The position numbers and the translations under genes are program-made. The notes beneath the pieces were generated by a model that was given only the letters and a program-made list of their open reading frames with translations, made no database searches and had not been told where the DNA came from. DNA of 43,920 nucleotides from Acaryochloris sp. IP29b_bin.148 (GTDB taxonomy: Bacteria > Cyanobacteriota > Cyanobacteriia > Thermosynechococcales > Thermosynechococcaceae). Shown here in pieces: positions 17,079-25,738 of this stretch (position 1 is its first letter; each line of letters starts with the position of its first letter). The stretch covers positions 1 through 43,920 of the forward strand of contig NZ_JANQOY010000212.1 of NCBI RefSeq assembly GCF_028285565.1. Direction: 5' to 3'.

Positions 17079-17504
17079 ATGAGCCACTCGGGACAGCCGC
17101 CTGATCAAGCCAAAAACGTTTCGGAAGAGAGCGTGCAAGAGCGTGTTGATCAAGCTAAAACCATCGCCCGCAAAGAAGAGGTGATTGAAATCTATGAAGA
17201 CCTCTTAAAAACAATTTGGGACCGGATTATGCCGACCCTCGGTCGCGTCACCGTGACGGCCATTATGGAACGGGCTTTAGTGTTGACGGCAGAGAAATAT
17301 CCGGTGATCCATCATCTGGAGGTGAGGGCAGCAGGCGTTTCATTTGATGTGTTGCGTCAACGTCTCGGAGAAGAAGAGAAGTTAGCAATGCGGGATGCAC
17401 TTAAGGAGTTGATTGCCAATTTGATTGATATTTTAGCCATGCTGACTGGAGATATTCTGGTGCAGCAACTTCTTAAGGAAATTGAGGGAAGACAGCTCAT
17501 ATGA
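17079..17504 (+). CDS. Unrecognised helical protein coupled to KaiC-like ATPase
   Basis: I start at ATG 17079 (141 residues, MSHSGQ...), rather than the upstream TTG, although the AAAGAG site is weak. The N-terminal 40 residues are polar and charged ('EESVQERVDQAKTIARKEE'), likely coiled-coil. The rest looks all-helical, with 'EIYEDLLKTIWDRIMPTLGR', 'RALVLTAEKYPVIHHLEV' and a C-terminal hydrophobic helix 'LIANLIDILAMLTGDILVQQLLKEIEG'. No Cys, no signal peptide. Its TGA overlaps the ATG of the KaiC-like gene (ATGA at 17501-17504), so the two are translationally coupled and probably act together. I do not recognise the family; it is neither KaiA nor KaiB. An adaptor or regulatory partner of the ATPases is the simplest inference. 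Confidence 0.8.
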   Translation: MSHSGQPPDQAKNVSEESVQERVDQAKTIARKEEVIEIYEDLLKTIWDRIMPTLGRVTVTAIMERALVLTAEKYPVIHHLEVRAAGVSFDVLRQRLGEEEKLAMRDALKELIANLIDILAMLTGDILVQQLLKEIEGRQLI

Positions 17505-19165
17505 CAACGCCACGTTCTCGGAAATCCTTAGGCAAGTTACCCACCAATATTCCAGGTCTAGACTCTATCCTTTCAGGCGGTATTCCCGAACTATCGATCA
17601 ATATTGTCACGGGACCCCCCGGCGCTGGCAAAACCATTTTCACCCAGCAAATTCTCTATAGTAATGCTAGTCCGGACCGTAAAGCGCTCTATTTAGTGAC
17701 TCTCTCGGAACCCTCGGTTAAACTGCTCCATTACTTGCAGCGGTTTAGTTTTTTTGATGCGGAAAAAGTCGGCAGTGATGTCAACTATCTCGATATTGGT
17801 GAAGTGATTCGGGAAAAGGGACTGGAAGATGCCACGAATGTGATTGTCAAGCATGTGCAGGAGCACAAGCCATCCATCGTGGCGATTGATAGTTTTAAGG
17901 CCATCCATGATATGGCGAAGGATCCCGTTGAGGTCCGTAAGTTTGGCTATGACCTGTCGGTCCAGCTGACCACCTGGGGCGTGACGGCATTACTGATTGG
18001 TGAATACACGCCAGAAGAGATTGAGAGTGAACCCATTTTTGCGATCGCAGACGGGATCATCCAGCTGCATAATATGCATCAAGGATTGCATTATCAGCGC
18101 TACGTGAACGTCCTTAAGCTGAGGGGAGAAAGCTATTCTACCGGGCTGCATCCCTTTGATATCGACAGCACAGGTCTAACGGTGTATCCCCGGATTAAAA
18201 CCGTAGAAGAACCCGGTGAAATTATCCTCAGTCAACGCCAGCGCGTGTCCACGGGGGTAGAGGAGCTGGATACGATGCTCGAAGGCGGCGTTCCTCAAGG
18301 ATCGGCCACGATGGTGGCAGGCGGCGCGGGTACGGGTAAGACGCTCTTGGGGCTGCATTTAATTACGGCAGGGGTCGCAGCCGGAGAACCCGGTGTCATT
18401 GTCACTTTCCAAGAGAATCCCCAACAGCTCAGGGAAATTGCCTATTCCTTTGGTTGGGATTTAGAAGATATGGAAAAGCAGGGGCTGCTGGTGCATCTCT
18501 ATAGCTCTCCTGTGGAACTGCAGCCCGATATCCATGCCGCCCGGGTCAAGGAAGCTGTGAAAAAGGTGGGGGCGAAGCGGGTACTGCTCGATTCCCTGAA
18601 AGATATTGAAATTGCTACCCCGGATAAGGTGCGGTTCAAAGACTATATTTACTCCCTGGTCAACCAGTTCAAGTTGCAAGGGGTCACCACTCTGCTCACC
18701 AATGAAATTCCCGAAATGTTTGGGCCGTTTCAGTTGAGTGAGTACGGTGTCTCTTTTGTTGTCGATAATGTGATTTTGCTGCGCTATCTGGAATTGACGG
18801 GACGGATGGGGCGAGCCATTAGCATTATGAAGGTCCGGGGATCCCAACATAGTAAGGAAATTCGATCCTTTGAAATTACCAATCAGGGCATCCGGATTGA
18901 CCGCATGGTCCAGGCCCACACAGGCGTATTAACGGGAATCCCGGTATTTAAAGAGCGCAATAAAGATTTGCTCTACTTACCCAATAAGGCCCGCTATGTC
19001 GTGGAGGTGCTGCAGGAGAAAGGGCTATCCAGTGCCGATACCCTATCTCAACTGACTGGTTTAGCACTGGATGATCTCTCCCAAGAGTTAGAAACCCTCC
19101 GAGAGCAGGGTATGGTGGTGGTTGCTCAAAACGGTGATCAGTCCCTCTATAAGGCAACACTGTAG
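17501..19165 (+). CDS. KaiC-like two-domain RecA ATPase with C-terminal winged-helix-like tail
   Basis: A 554-residue protein with two RecA/KaiC domains. Walker A motifs are GPPGAGKT (38-45) and GGAGTGKT (274-281); Walker B-type strands are 'SIVAIDSFKAIHDMA' and 'RVLLDSL'. The catalytic Glu-Glu pair of clock KaiC is a single Glu in both domains ('TLSEPS', 'TFQENP'). In the second domain 'EYGVSFVVDNVILLRYLE' aligns with KaiC's phosphorylation region: the Ser431 position is Ser418, but the Thr432 position is Phe419. A segment not found in KaiC (about 485-554, 'KARYVVEVLQEKGLSSADTL...') looks like a small winged helix. It is coupled to the upstream 141-residue protein and followed 4 nt later by a related gene. 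A signalling ATPase is likely; the clock protein itself is not. Confidence 0.88.
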   Translation: MTTPRSRKSLGKLPTNIPGLDSILSGGIPELSINIVTGPPGAGKTIFTQQILYSNASPDRKALYLVTLSEPSVKLLHYLQRFSFFDAEKVGSDVNYLDIGEVIREKGLEDATNVIVKHVQEHKPSIVAIDSFKAIHDMAKDPVEVRKFGYDLSVQLTTWGVTALLIGEYTPEEIESEPIFAIADGIIQLHNMHQGLHYQRYVNVLKLRGESYSTGLHPFDIDSTGLTVYPRIKTVEEPGEIILSQRQRVSTGVEELDTMLEGGVPQGSATMVAGGAGTGKTLLGLHLITAGVAAGEPGVIVTFQENPQQLREIAYSFGWDLEDMEKQGLLVHLYSSPVELQPDIHAARVKEAVKKVGAKRVLLDSLKDIEIATPDKVRFKDYIYSLVNQFKLQGVTTLLTNEIPEMFGPFQLSEYGVSFVVDNVILLRYLELTGRMGRAISIMKVRGSQHSKEIRSFEITNQGIRIDRMVQAHTGVLTGIPVFKERNKDLLYLPNKARYVVEVLQEKGLSSADTLSQLTGLALDDLSQELETLREQGMVVVAQNGDQSLYKATL

Positions 19166-19169
19166 AGCG

Positions 19170-21308
19170 ATGCCAGAGATCAAGTTACTGCCGACGAGCG
19201 TTCCCAATCTAGATGCCGTATTGGGAGGTGGCATTCCTGCCTATTCCCTCAATGTGATCGCCGGATCGCCGGGCAGTGGCAAAACGATCCTGGCCCAGCA
19301 AATTCTGTTTAGCTATATCCAAAATCAGTCCGAAGCCAAGGCCCTGTATTTAAGTACGCTGTCTGAGCCCTCCATGAAAGTGGTGCGCTATATGCAGTAC
19401 TTTAGCTTTTTTGATGGAACGGTTTTTGGTGAACGGGTGATTTACCAGGATGTGGGGTCATTTTTGATCGAGCATCCACTGACGGCTGTCGCTGACCAGA
19501 TTATGGAACTGGTGAATGAGCATCGGGCCGAAGTTCTGGTGATTGACTCTTTTAAGGCTATCCATGACCTAGCCAAAAACGAAGGGGATTTTCGCCGCTT
19601 TTGTTTTGATCTCTCGATTCGGCTAGCCAGTTGCCGCTGTACCTCGTTTTTGGTAAATGAATGTGATCAAACCCTGATTACCAAGAGTACGGAGTTTGCG
19701 ATCGCAGACGGTATCTTCTATCTCTCTATTTCAGAAAGAGCAGGCACACCCAGCCGTTTTCTCCAGGTTTATAAAATGCGGGGGCGAGACTCCCACATGG
19801 AGCCCTTTCCATTTCTAATTTCTGATGATGGCATTAAAGTGCTTAGTCCCGCTCTGACCCTCCGTCGTCGAGAACATAATCTGGAAATTGAAGAAGACAC
19901 CTTATCCACAGGTATCGATGGCCTCGACCATCTGTTGAAAGGAGGCATTCCCCTAGGGCGATCGCTGATACTCTCTGGCGTGTCGGGCACTGGGAAAACG
20001 ACCTTTGCCCTTCAGTTTCTAATTGCAGGAGCCAGTCAGCAAGAACGAGGGCTACTACTCTCCTTTGAAGAAACCCGAGATCGCCTCTACCGCAGCGCAA
20101 TGGGCTTTGGATGGGACATTGAACGCTATGAACAGGAGGGGTTATTACGGGTTCTATTCGTCCCCCAAACCGATATTCGGATCGAAGAGCAGCTTGAGCA
20201 GCTAATCCAAGAAGTCGAAAGCTTCCAACCCCGGCGTTTGGTTGTGGACTCCTTGTCTGTTTTCCTCTATCGGGTACAGGATCCGGCTATTCAAAGGGAA
20301 AAAACCTTTCAGTTAGCGACGCTGATGCAGCGAGTTGGTGGTGTTGGTATCCTAATTTCAGATATTCCCGCCAACGATACCCGTCGTCTATCTCGGTTTG
20401 GCGTTGAAGAAACCATCGCCGATGGCACCCTGGTGCTCTCCACTGAAATGGTAGGCAAGCGACGGCAACGATATCTAGAAATCTTTAAGATGCGCGCAGC
20501 AGACTATGTAGCGGGTCGCCATCGGATGGAGATTACCGATACGGGCATCCAAGTGTTTTACGTCAGCGATCGTGCACCGACAGAGTCTTTACCCAATCTT
20601 GCCAACCATCCCTTCAGTTTTCAGCCCGTCCAGCCTCTATTTCAGGGTGATTTATCCTTTGAAACCACTTGGCTGGTGCGTGGTGAATCTGGCTTAGGCA
20701 AAACCACTCTTGCCTATCAATTTTTAATCGAAGGCTTAAAGAGCCAAGATTCCGTTTTGTATATTGGTGCTGATGTCCCTACCCCTCGGACCCTGAAGGC
20801 CCTTGAAGATCTGCGTTTTCTTCCCCAGCCCTATCTAGAATCCGGCCAGCTGCGCCTATTGGATATCTTTGGTTACTCCTCCCACTCCCTCAATATCGAA
20901 GATACGGAGGTGTTTCTCTATAAGCTGGCCCAGCATCTGGATGAGATGCCCAAGCCCTGTCGCGTTATTACGGATTCCCTCACGCCTTTAGCGATTGCCC
21001 ATGCTCACAGCGACTTCGTCAATCTGATCTACCGAAAAAATCGACTTCTACATCAACCCGGTGTCGTTTTATTTGATATTTTCCTCAAAGGCATCCTAGA
21101 GCCAGAGTTGAGATCAAGCCTGGTGAATGCCTACGATATTTCTATCGAACTCTATCGACCAGACTGGGGCGAAATGCACCAGCTCGGCAATTCAGGCTAC
21201 CCGTCTCTTCGGCTCACTAAGGCCCGGGGTGTCAAAGCAGATACGCGCCCTTATCCCTATCGGATCCGGGATGGTGAAGGCGTTGTGGTGCAGACCGACT
21301 ATTACTGA
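19170..21308 (+). CDS. KaiC-like protein with three P-loop domains
   Basis: I start at ATG 19170, four bases after the previous stop, giving 712 residues. Three RecA-like domains follow one another. Domain 1 has GSPGSGKT (32-39) and resembles domain 1 of the upstream gene ('IDSFKAIHDLAK'). Domain 2 has GVSGTGKT (270-277) and a full catalytic Glu-Glu pair ('LSFEETRDRLYR', 300-301). Domain 3 has GESGLGKT (505-512) and a Walker B-like 'CRVITDS', but the Glu position is 'YIGADVP', so it probably binds ATP without efficient hydrolysis. At the phospho-site region of domain 2 ('GVEETIADG') the Ser431 position is Glu414 and the Thr432 position is Thr415. Canonical KaiC has two domains. No winged-helix tail is visible. 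Confidence 0.88.
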   Translation: MPEIKLLPTSVPNLDAVLGGGIPAYSLNVIAGSPGSGKTILAQQILFSYIQNQSEAKALYLSTLSEPSMKVVRYMQYFSFFDGTVFGERVIYQDVGSFLIEHPLTAVADQIMELVNEHRAEVLVIDSFKAIHDLAKNEGDFRRFCFDLSIRLASCRCTSFLVNECDQTLITKSTEFAIADGIFYLSISERAGTPSRFLQVYKMRGRDSHMEPFPFLISDDGIKVLSPALTLRRREHNLEIEEDTLSTGIDGLDHLLKGGIPLGRSLILSGVSGTGKTTFALQFLIAGASQQERGLLLSFEETRDRLYRSAMGFGWDIERYEQEGLLRVLFVPQTDIRIEEQLEQLIQEVESFQPRRLVVDSLSVFLYRVQDPAIQREKTFQLATLMQRVGGVGILISDIPANDTRRLSRFGVEETIADGTLVLSTEMVGKRRQRYLEIFKMRAADYVAGRHRMEITDTGIQVFYVSDRAPTESLPNLANHPFSFQPVQPLFQGDLSFETTWLVRGESGLGKTTLAYQFLIEGLKSQDSVLYIGADVPTPRTLKALEDLRFLPQPYLESGQLRLLDIFGYSSHSLNIEDTEVFLYKLAQHLDEMPKPCRVITDSLTPLAIAHAHSDFVNLIYRKNRLLHQPGVVLFDIFLKGILEPELRSSLVNAYDISIELYRPDWGEMHQLGNSGYPSLRLTKARGVKADTRPYPYRIRDGEGVVVQTDYY

Positions 21309-21341
21309 ACGGTGGGACACCCAATTGGCAAACGTTTAGGG

Positions 21342-21365
21342 GTGAAAGCTCTGTGATGCTTTCAC
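21342..21365 (+). terminator. Hairpin after the KaiC-like operon
   Basis: GTGAAAGC (21342-21349) and GCTTTCAC (21358-21365) form a perfect 8-bp stem with an 8-nt loop, 33 nt after the stop codon. It is followed by TTCTC rather than a pure T-run, so it may be a weak terminator or a 3' stabiliser. Confidence 0.5.
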
Positions 21366-21601
21366 TTCTCAGTTAAGCAATGTTTCTTATCCCCAAGATA
21401 CCAGTGAGTTCTCGTAGAATATAAAGCAATAATAAAGAACACTTCAATCTTTTGTTGAATCTGGAACTCTAAACTGCTTGATATATTTCACGAAAGCTTG
21501 TTCGTGAACTCTCTAACAGCAGCAAAGACTTTCAAGCATCGTCAGTCAATATCTCTGACTCTATTGCCAGCGACATCGGGTTGATGCTTGCAAAGGTCTG
21601 T

Positions 21602-23239
21602 ATGATGGAACGTTCAAGGAAGATAGAGCAATTATCGGCGCGTAACGCTGAGTTAGAACTGTTATTGCTCCAGCGAACCTTTGAGCTAGAGATTTTGTCC
21701 GAGTTGTCGCACCAGGTCAGCTATCTGCTGGGTGATAAAGATTTACTCAGTTTGCTGGTCAATAGCCTTGACCGCGTCTTACCCATTGATGTTGCTGCTG
21801 GACTCATTTCTGTACCGGGTGATCTGCAGTTAGTTTTTAATTCAACCCATCCGCTCAGCGATCTAGCTCAAGCTGAAATTCGAGAGCGACTGCTGGCTGG
21901 GTTTAGTTTGATGAATGGGGTCTCCTCCGCCAAGACCAATGTCTCCTTGCAAAGAAGTAAACCCCATGCAGATTGTCCGCCTCTGCATCGACTGGCTTCG
22001 ATGGTGATGGTGCCAATGCTGGTGGAAACAACGGGGCAACCAGATCGACCAGAAACCGTCGGTATGTTGCTGATAGGGGCTACGACCCCAAACGCGTTTA
22101 CTCAAAGTCATCTTCGTTTTCTATTCACCGTCGCCAATCAAGGCGCCGTATCTCTAGGGCGGTTGCGATCGCATCTCTCCGCTGAAAAACACCGACTGGA
22201 GCAATTCACCACTTATTTTTCTGAGGGTGTTGTTATTGTCAGTCGAGAAGGCCATATCCTCTTTACCAATGAAGTTGCTCAACAACTCTTGCCACAACTG
22301 GCTGATATCGACCACCAACAGCGCCTGCGACACTTTGCCCAAAAGCCTCTAGAGCAATGGCTTTTAGAGGGTGAATCTCGACGGTGGCAGGATGTCCCCC
22401 GGCCGGATCTGACTCAGCCGCCCTTAGAAGTGATGGTGCAGCAATCGACCCCCCTCTCCACCGCCGACTGCTACACCCTAATTATTCGAGAGAATCGGGC
22501 CACCGAAAATCTGGAACAACTCAAAGATCAGCTGATTGCCACCATTAGCCATGAACTCCGTACCCCCTTGACCCTGATTTATGCGCCTTTAGAAATGCTG
22601 GCGAGTGGGTGTATCGGGAGCTTGACGGAAGAAGGGTTGCAATTGCTGGACATTGCGATTCAAAGTGCCAACCAGCTCAAATGTCTGATCGACAATATTT
22701 TGGAGCTGAGTCAGCTAGAATCTGGCCTCATTACCCTACAGTTTGAGCCCTGCAACGCCAAGGTGTTAGTGGAGAAAGCGGTCGCTCTGATGACCCATAC
22801 CTTGGCCCAAACCGGGATTCGGATCGAGCAGATAGCCTCCCGGTCCGAGGCGGTCAGTTATGTCGCGAATCAACCTTATCTTTGCTGGGTGGACCCAGAT
22901 TATATTTTGCAAGTCCTCAAGCAGCTTCTAGATAATGCGATCAAATTTTCTGATCCAGATAGCCAAGTGACGATTGAAGTCGTGGATCAGATTCACGATG
23001 TTGTGATTAGGATTATAGATGAGGGGATGGGCATCTCAGATGAACAGCTCTCTTGTATCTTCGCTCGCTTCCAGCAAGGGGATGGCTCCAGATGTCGCAC
23101 CTACGATGGGATGGGAATTGGTCTGGCCATTTGTGATCGCATTATCCGTCTCCATAGAGGCGAAATTTGGGCTGAAAGCGTCCTGAAACAGGGCAGTACG
23201 TTTTACGTTACCTTACCTAAAGCGAAGCGGAGTCTTTAG
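21602..23239 (+). CDS. GAF-PAS sensor histidine kinase
   Basis: A 545-residue soluble kinase counted from ATG 21602, which has AAAGG 6 bases upstream; ATG 21584 or TTG 21581 would add 6-7 residues. A coiled N-terminus ('KIEQLSARNAELELLLLQRT') leads into a GAF-like domain (about 30-200) and a PAS-like segment ('YFSEGVVIVSREGHILFTNE'). The HisKA box is 'TISHELRTPL' (His317); the ATPase boxes are 'QLLDNAIKFSDPDS' (N), 'IDEGMGIS' (G1) and 'DGMGIGLAI' (G2). All catalytic boxes are intact and no membrane segment is present. It lies 293 bp after the KaiC-like operon on the same strand, and its 3' end overlaps the next kinase gene. Confidence 0.92.
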   Translation: MMERSRKIEQLSARNAELELLLLQRTFELEILSELSHQVSYLLGDKDLLSLLVNSLDRVLPIDVAAGLISVPGDLQLVFNSTHPLSDLAQAEIRERLLAGFSLMNGVSSAKTNVSLQRSKPHADCPPLHRLASMVMVPMLVETTGQPDRPETVGMLLIGATTPNAFTQSHLRFLFTVANQGAVSLGRLRSHLSAEKHRLEQFTTYFSEGVVIVSREGHILFTNEVAQQLLPQLADIDHQQRLRHFAQKPLEQWLLEGESRRWQDVPRPDLTQPPLEVMVQQSTPLSTADCYTLIIRENRATENLEQLKDQLIATISHELRTPLTLIYAPLEMLASGCIGSLTEEGLQLLDIAIQSANQLKCLIDNILELSQLESGLITLQFEPCNAKVLVEKAVALMTHTLAQTGIRIEQIASRSEAVSYVANQPYLCWVDPDYILQVLKQLLDNAIKFSDPDSQVTIEVVDQIHDVVIRIIDEGMGISDEQLSCIFARFQQGDGSRCRTYDGMGIGLAICDRIIRLHRGEIWAESVLKQGSTFYVTLPKAKRSL

Positions 23240-25379
23240 GCCCCTGAGTTGTAGCCGGAAATTGAATCGTCACCGTCGTTCCTTGATTGACTTGGGACGC
23301 AATTTGAATCTGGCCGCCGTGGAGTTCCACAAACTTTTTGGCAATGCTCAATCCCAAACCTGACCCTTTGATCACATCAACATTCTCAGCTCTAAAGAAG
23401 GCTTCAAAGACGTCTGATTGATCCTTTGGCGGGATGCCAATCCCCTGATCGGCAACACTCAGCATCGCTGTTTCAGGGCTACAGATGAGCTGCACGTTAA
23501 TGGCACCGCCATCGGGAGAATATTTGATGGCATTAGTTAGTAAGTTGGTTAAAATCTGGCGCAATAGCTTTGGATCGGCCGTTAACGTTGTGTCATTGCC
23601 CTCACAGGCAAACAGTAATGTGTGGTTATGGTTGCTCAGCAATTGATGTTCGTTCACCAACCGCTGACAAAACGCCTGCAGATCCAATTTAATAGGTGTA
23701 AAGTCCATTCTCCCAGACTCAGTCTGCTCGATTAAGAGCATATCGTCCACCAGCTCAGCCATGTACCGAGTCGCTTGTTGAATTCGCCCTAAGAAATGAT
23801 TTCTTTGATCCACGTCCAACTGTTGATGCCGGTTTTCCAAGAGTTCTGCTGCCATACGAATCACCGACAAAGGGCTACGGTATTCATGGGAGACTGTCCG
23901 TATGACTCGGGACTTCAGATTCACTAACTCACGGGCATTTTCTAGCGCATTTTGAATTTTGGCTTCAAAGCGTTTGCGATCGCTAATGTCTCGAATGACC
24001 ACCACCCAGTAGTCCAGGTGTGGATCCATGGAAATCGGTTTAATGGTTGCTTCAAAGACCCGATCAGGATGCTCCAATAGCGTTACTTCTCGGCAATCTG
24101 GATCATCCAGTGTGCAGTTCATCAACTCTTCTAAGGTCTTATTACCCAATTGTCGTAAGCATTTATCCGTCCCCATTTCCGACAAGAGGGCGAGATAGTT
24201 CTGGGCCTTGCCGTTGGCCAGCACCACGCGACGTCTTTGATCCAGCAGCAATACGCCATCCGTCAGGTTTTTGATCACCTGAGCCAATTGGTCGATGGCG
24301 AGTCGCGATCGTAGCCTTTGGATCAGCATGGCCACATGGCTCGCTGCAAAATAAAGCAGACGAACATGTTCTTCATTAAACTGTGCTGCTTGCTCAGCAC
24401 CAACAAACAACAACCCAATCACCTGTGGTTCCTGCTCGGTGGGCACAATGAGCGGCACGAACAGTTGGGATTGGATCGCTCCTAAGGGGGGTGCTTGGTC
24501 ATCAATCGCCTGCGGATCCAAAATATCCACGTTGAGTTGGGCCGCCTGCAAATCCACCCCACTCAGATAGGCCAGATTTTTGAGGATGGTGTTCTGAATA
24601 CTGTATTCAATGATGTGGGGAAGGGGACGGTAGGTTTTAATAAAAAACTTACACTGGGGACGATGTTGATGATGTCGTTTGGCAAAATGGCCCCGCAACA
24701 CGTCATCCATTCGGGTCAAAAAGACGCCTCCAGAAATATCATAGGGAATCGTCGAGCAGAGATCTTCTAAAATCGATTGGAGTAAGGCTTCATCATCATG
24801 GGCAAGATGACCTTGCAGAGAAATATCGTACAGAATTTGGGATGAAACGGTGGTCTCCAACTTCTGGCTTTCTAAATCAGCCTGTAGCGCTTGGAGGGCC
24901 AACAGTTGCTGACTTAAAAAGGAGTCGGCCTGGGGGAGTGGAGGATCAAGGATCGTCTCAGCAGCGAGGGGCTCTTGCTCCAAGGCTGTTTCTGGCGAAC
25001 CGTCTTGGTCCAAGAGGGTACCGATGCCATAAGTTAATTGTTGTTCGTCTTGCCACAACTGCCATGTCACACCACGAGACCCACCGTCTTTGTGCAAATG
25101 GCAATTCTGAAACTGAACGGTTTGCCCTGCCTGGACCGTTTGATAGGCAGCAATGGTGGCTGGTTGAGTCTGAGGATCTACAGAATTCAGAAAGGAGCCA
25201 GCCATTAGCTCTGACAGAGACCACCCCAAGGACTGGGTCCAAGCCTGATTCAATTGCACAAACGAAAAGTCGGGACAGATAATGCAACATAAATGAGGAG
25301 ACAGCTCAAAAAAGGCTTGGAAAGCATTGGCTGCCATTGCCTGATCGTTGCGTATCTTGTGGGTTTGAGAAACGGACAT
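23217..25379 (-). CDS. PAS-GAF-PAS sensor histidine kinase
   Basis: A 720-residue soluble kinase. Order: N-terminal PAS ('FFELSPHLCCIICPDFSFVQ', about 20-130), a linker with coiled-coil, GAF (about 180-365), a second PAS ('NLTDGVLLLDQRRRVVLANG', about 370-480), HisKA with 'TVSHEYRSPLSVI' (His498), and HATPase with 'NLLTNAIKYSPDGG', 'ADQGIGIP' and 'GSGLGLSIAKKF'. The GAF-PAS-kinase part resembles the facing kinase, so the pair are probably old duplicates. The genes are tail to tail and share 23 bp. No response regulator gene is near. Confidence 0.92.
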   Translation of the reverse strand: MSVSQTHKIRNDQAMAANAFQAFFELSPHLCCIICPDFSFVQLNQAWTQSLGWSLSELMAGSFLNSVDPQTQPATIAAYQTVQAGQTVQFQNCHLHKDGGSRGVTWQLWQDEQQLTYGIGTLLDQDGSPETALEQEPLAAETILDPPLPQADSFLSQQLLALQALQADLESQKLETTVSSQILYDISLQGHLAHDDEALLQSILEDLCSTIPYDISGGVFLTRMDDVLRGHFAKRHHQHRPQCKFFIKTYRPLPHIIEYSIQNTILKNLAYLSGVDLQAAQLNVDILDPQAIDDQAPPLGAIQSQLFVPLIVPTEQEPQVIGLLFVGAEQAAQFNEEHVRLLYFAASHVAMLIQRLRSRLAIDQLAQVIKNLTDGVLLLDQRRRVVLANGKAQNYLALLSEMGTDKCLRQLGNKTLEELMNCTLDDPDCREVTLLEHPDRVFEATIKPISMDPHLDYWVVVIRDISDRKRFEAKIQNALENARELVNLKSRVIRTVSHEYRSPLSVIRMAAELLENRHQQLDVDQRNHFLGRIQQATRYMAELVDDMLLIEQTESGRMDFTPIKLDLQAFCQRLVNEHQLLSNHNHTLLFACEGNDTTLTADPKLLRQILTNLLTNAIKYSPDGGAINVQLICSPETAMLSVADQGIGIPPKDQSDVFEAFFRAENVDVIKGSGLGLSIAKKFVELHGGQIQIASQVNQGTTVTIQFPATTQGPKDSASL

Positions 25380-25738
25380 CCGAGTGCTAACTGATACCCT
25401 AAGCTCTTCACACTAAGAACCAACAAGTGACAGGGGAAGGCAGAAAGAATGGATTCAGAACTCTGACTTGTTTGCGTCTTAATGCGCTGTGAGCTGATTG
25501 TAGCAATTTGGGGGTTGTTCGCAATCCAGATTTCGTTTCATTCACCCTGGGAAAGCGCTGACATTCTGTTCTACCGCTTTTCCTGCAAGGCCCACACCAC
25601 CACCTCCTCAGTTGTAAGATATGTTTCACTTCGTCCCTTCGAGATGTTTTGGATGGGCTAGATTCAAGGAGGAATGAAATAGAAAAATCGCAAGCTTATT
25701 GACTACCCTGGTAAAGGAGACGCTTGCAGACGAACAGT
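25380..25738. other. Divergent intergenic region (kinase / trmFO)
   Basis: 359 bp with only shadow frames. It must contain promoters for both flanking genes. Near trmFO, AAGGAGA at 25714-25720 is a strong ribosome site. No hairpins or repeats stood out. Confidence 0.4.

Noticed and set aside
17501-21308. Canonical circadian KaiC
   Set aside because: Glu-Glu pair, Ser/Thr phospho-sites and domain number do not match, and no kaiA or kaiB is adjacent.
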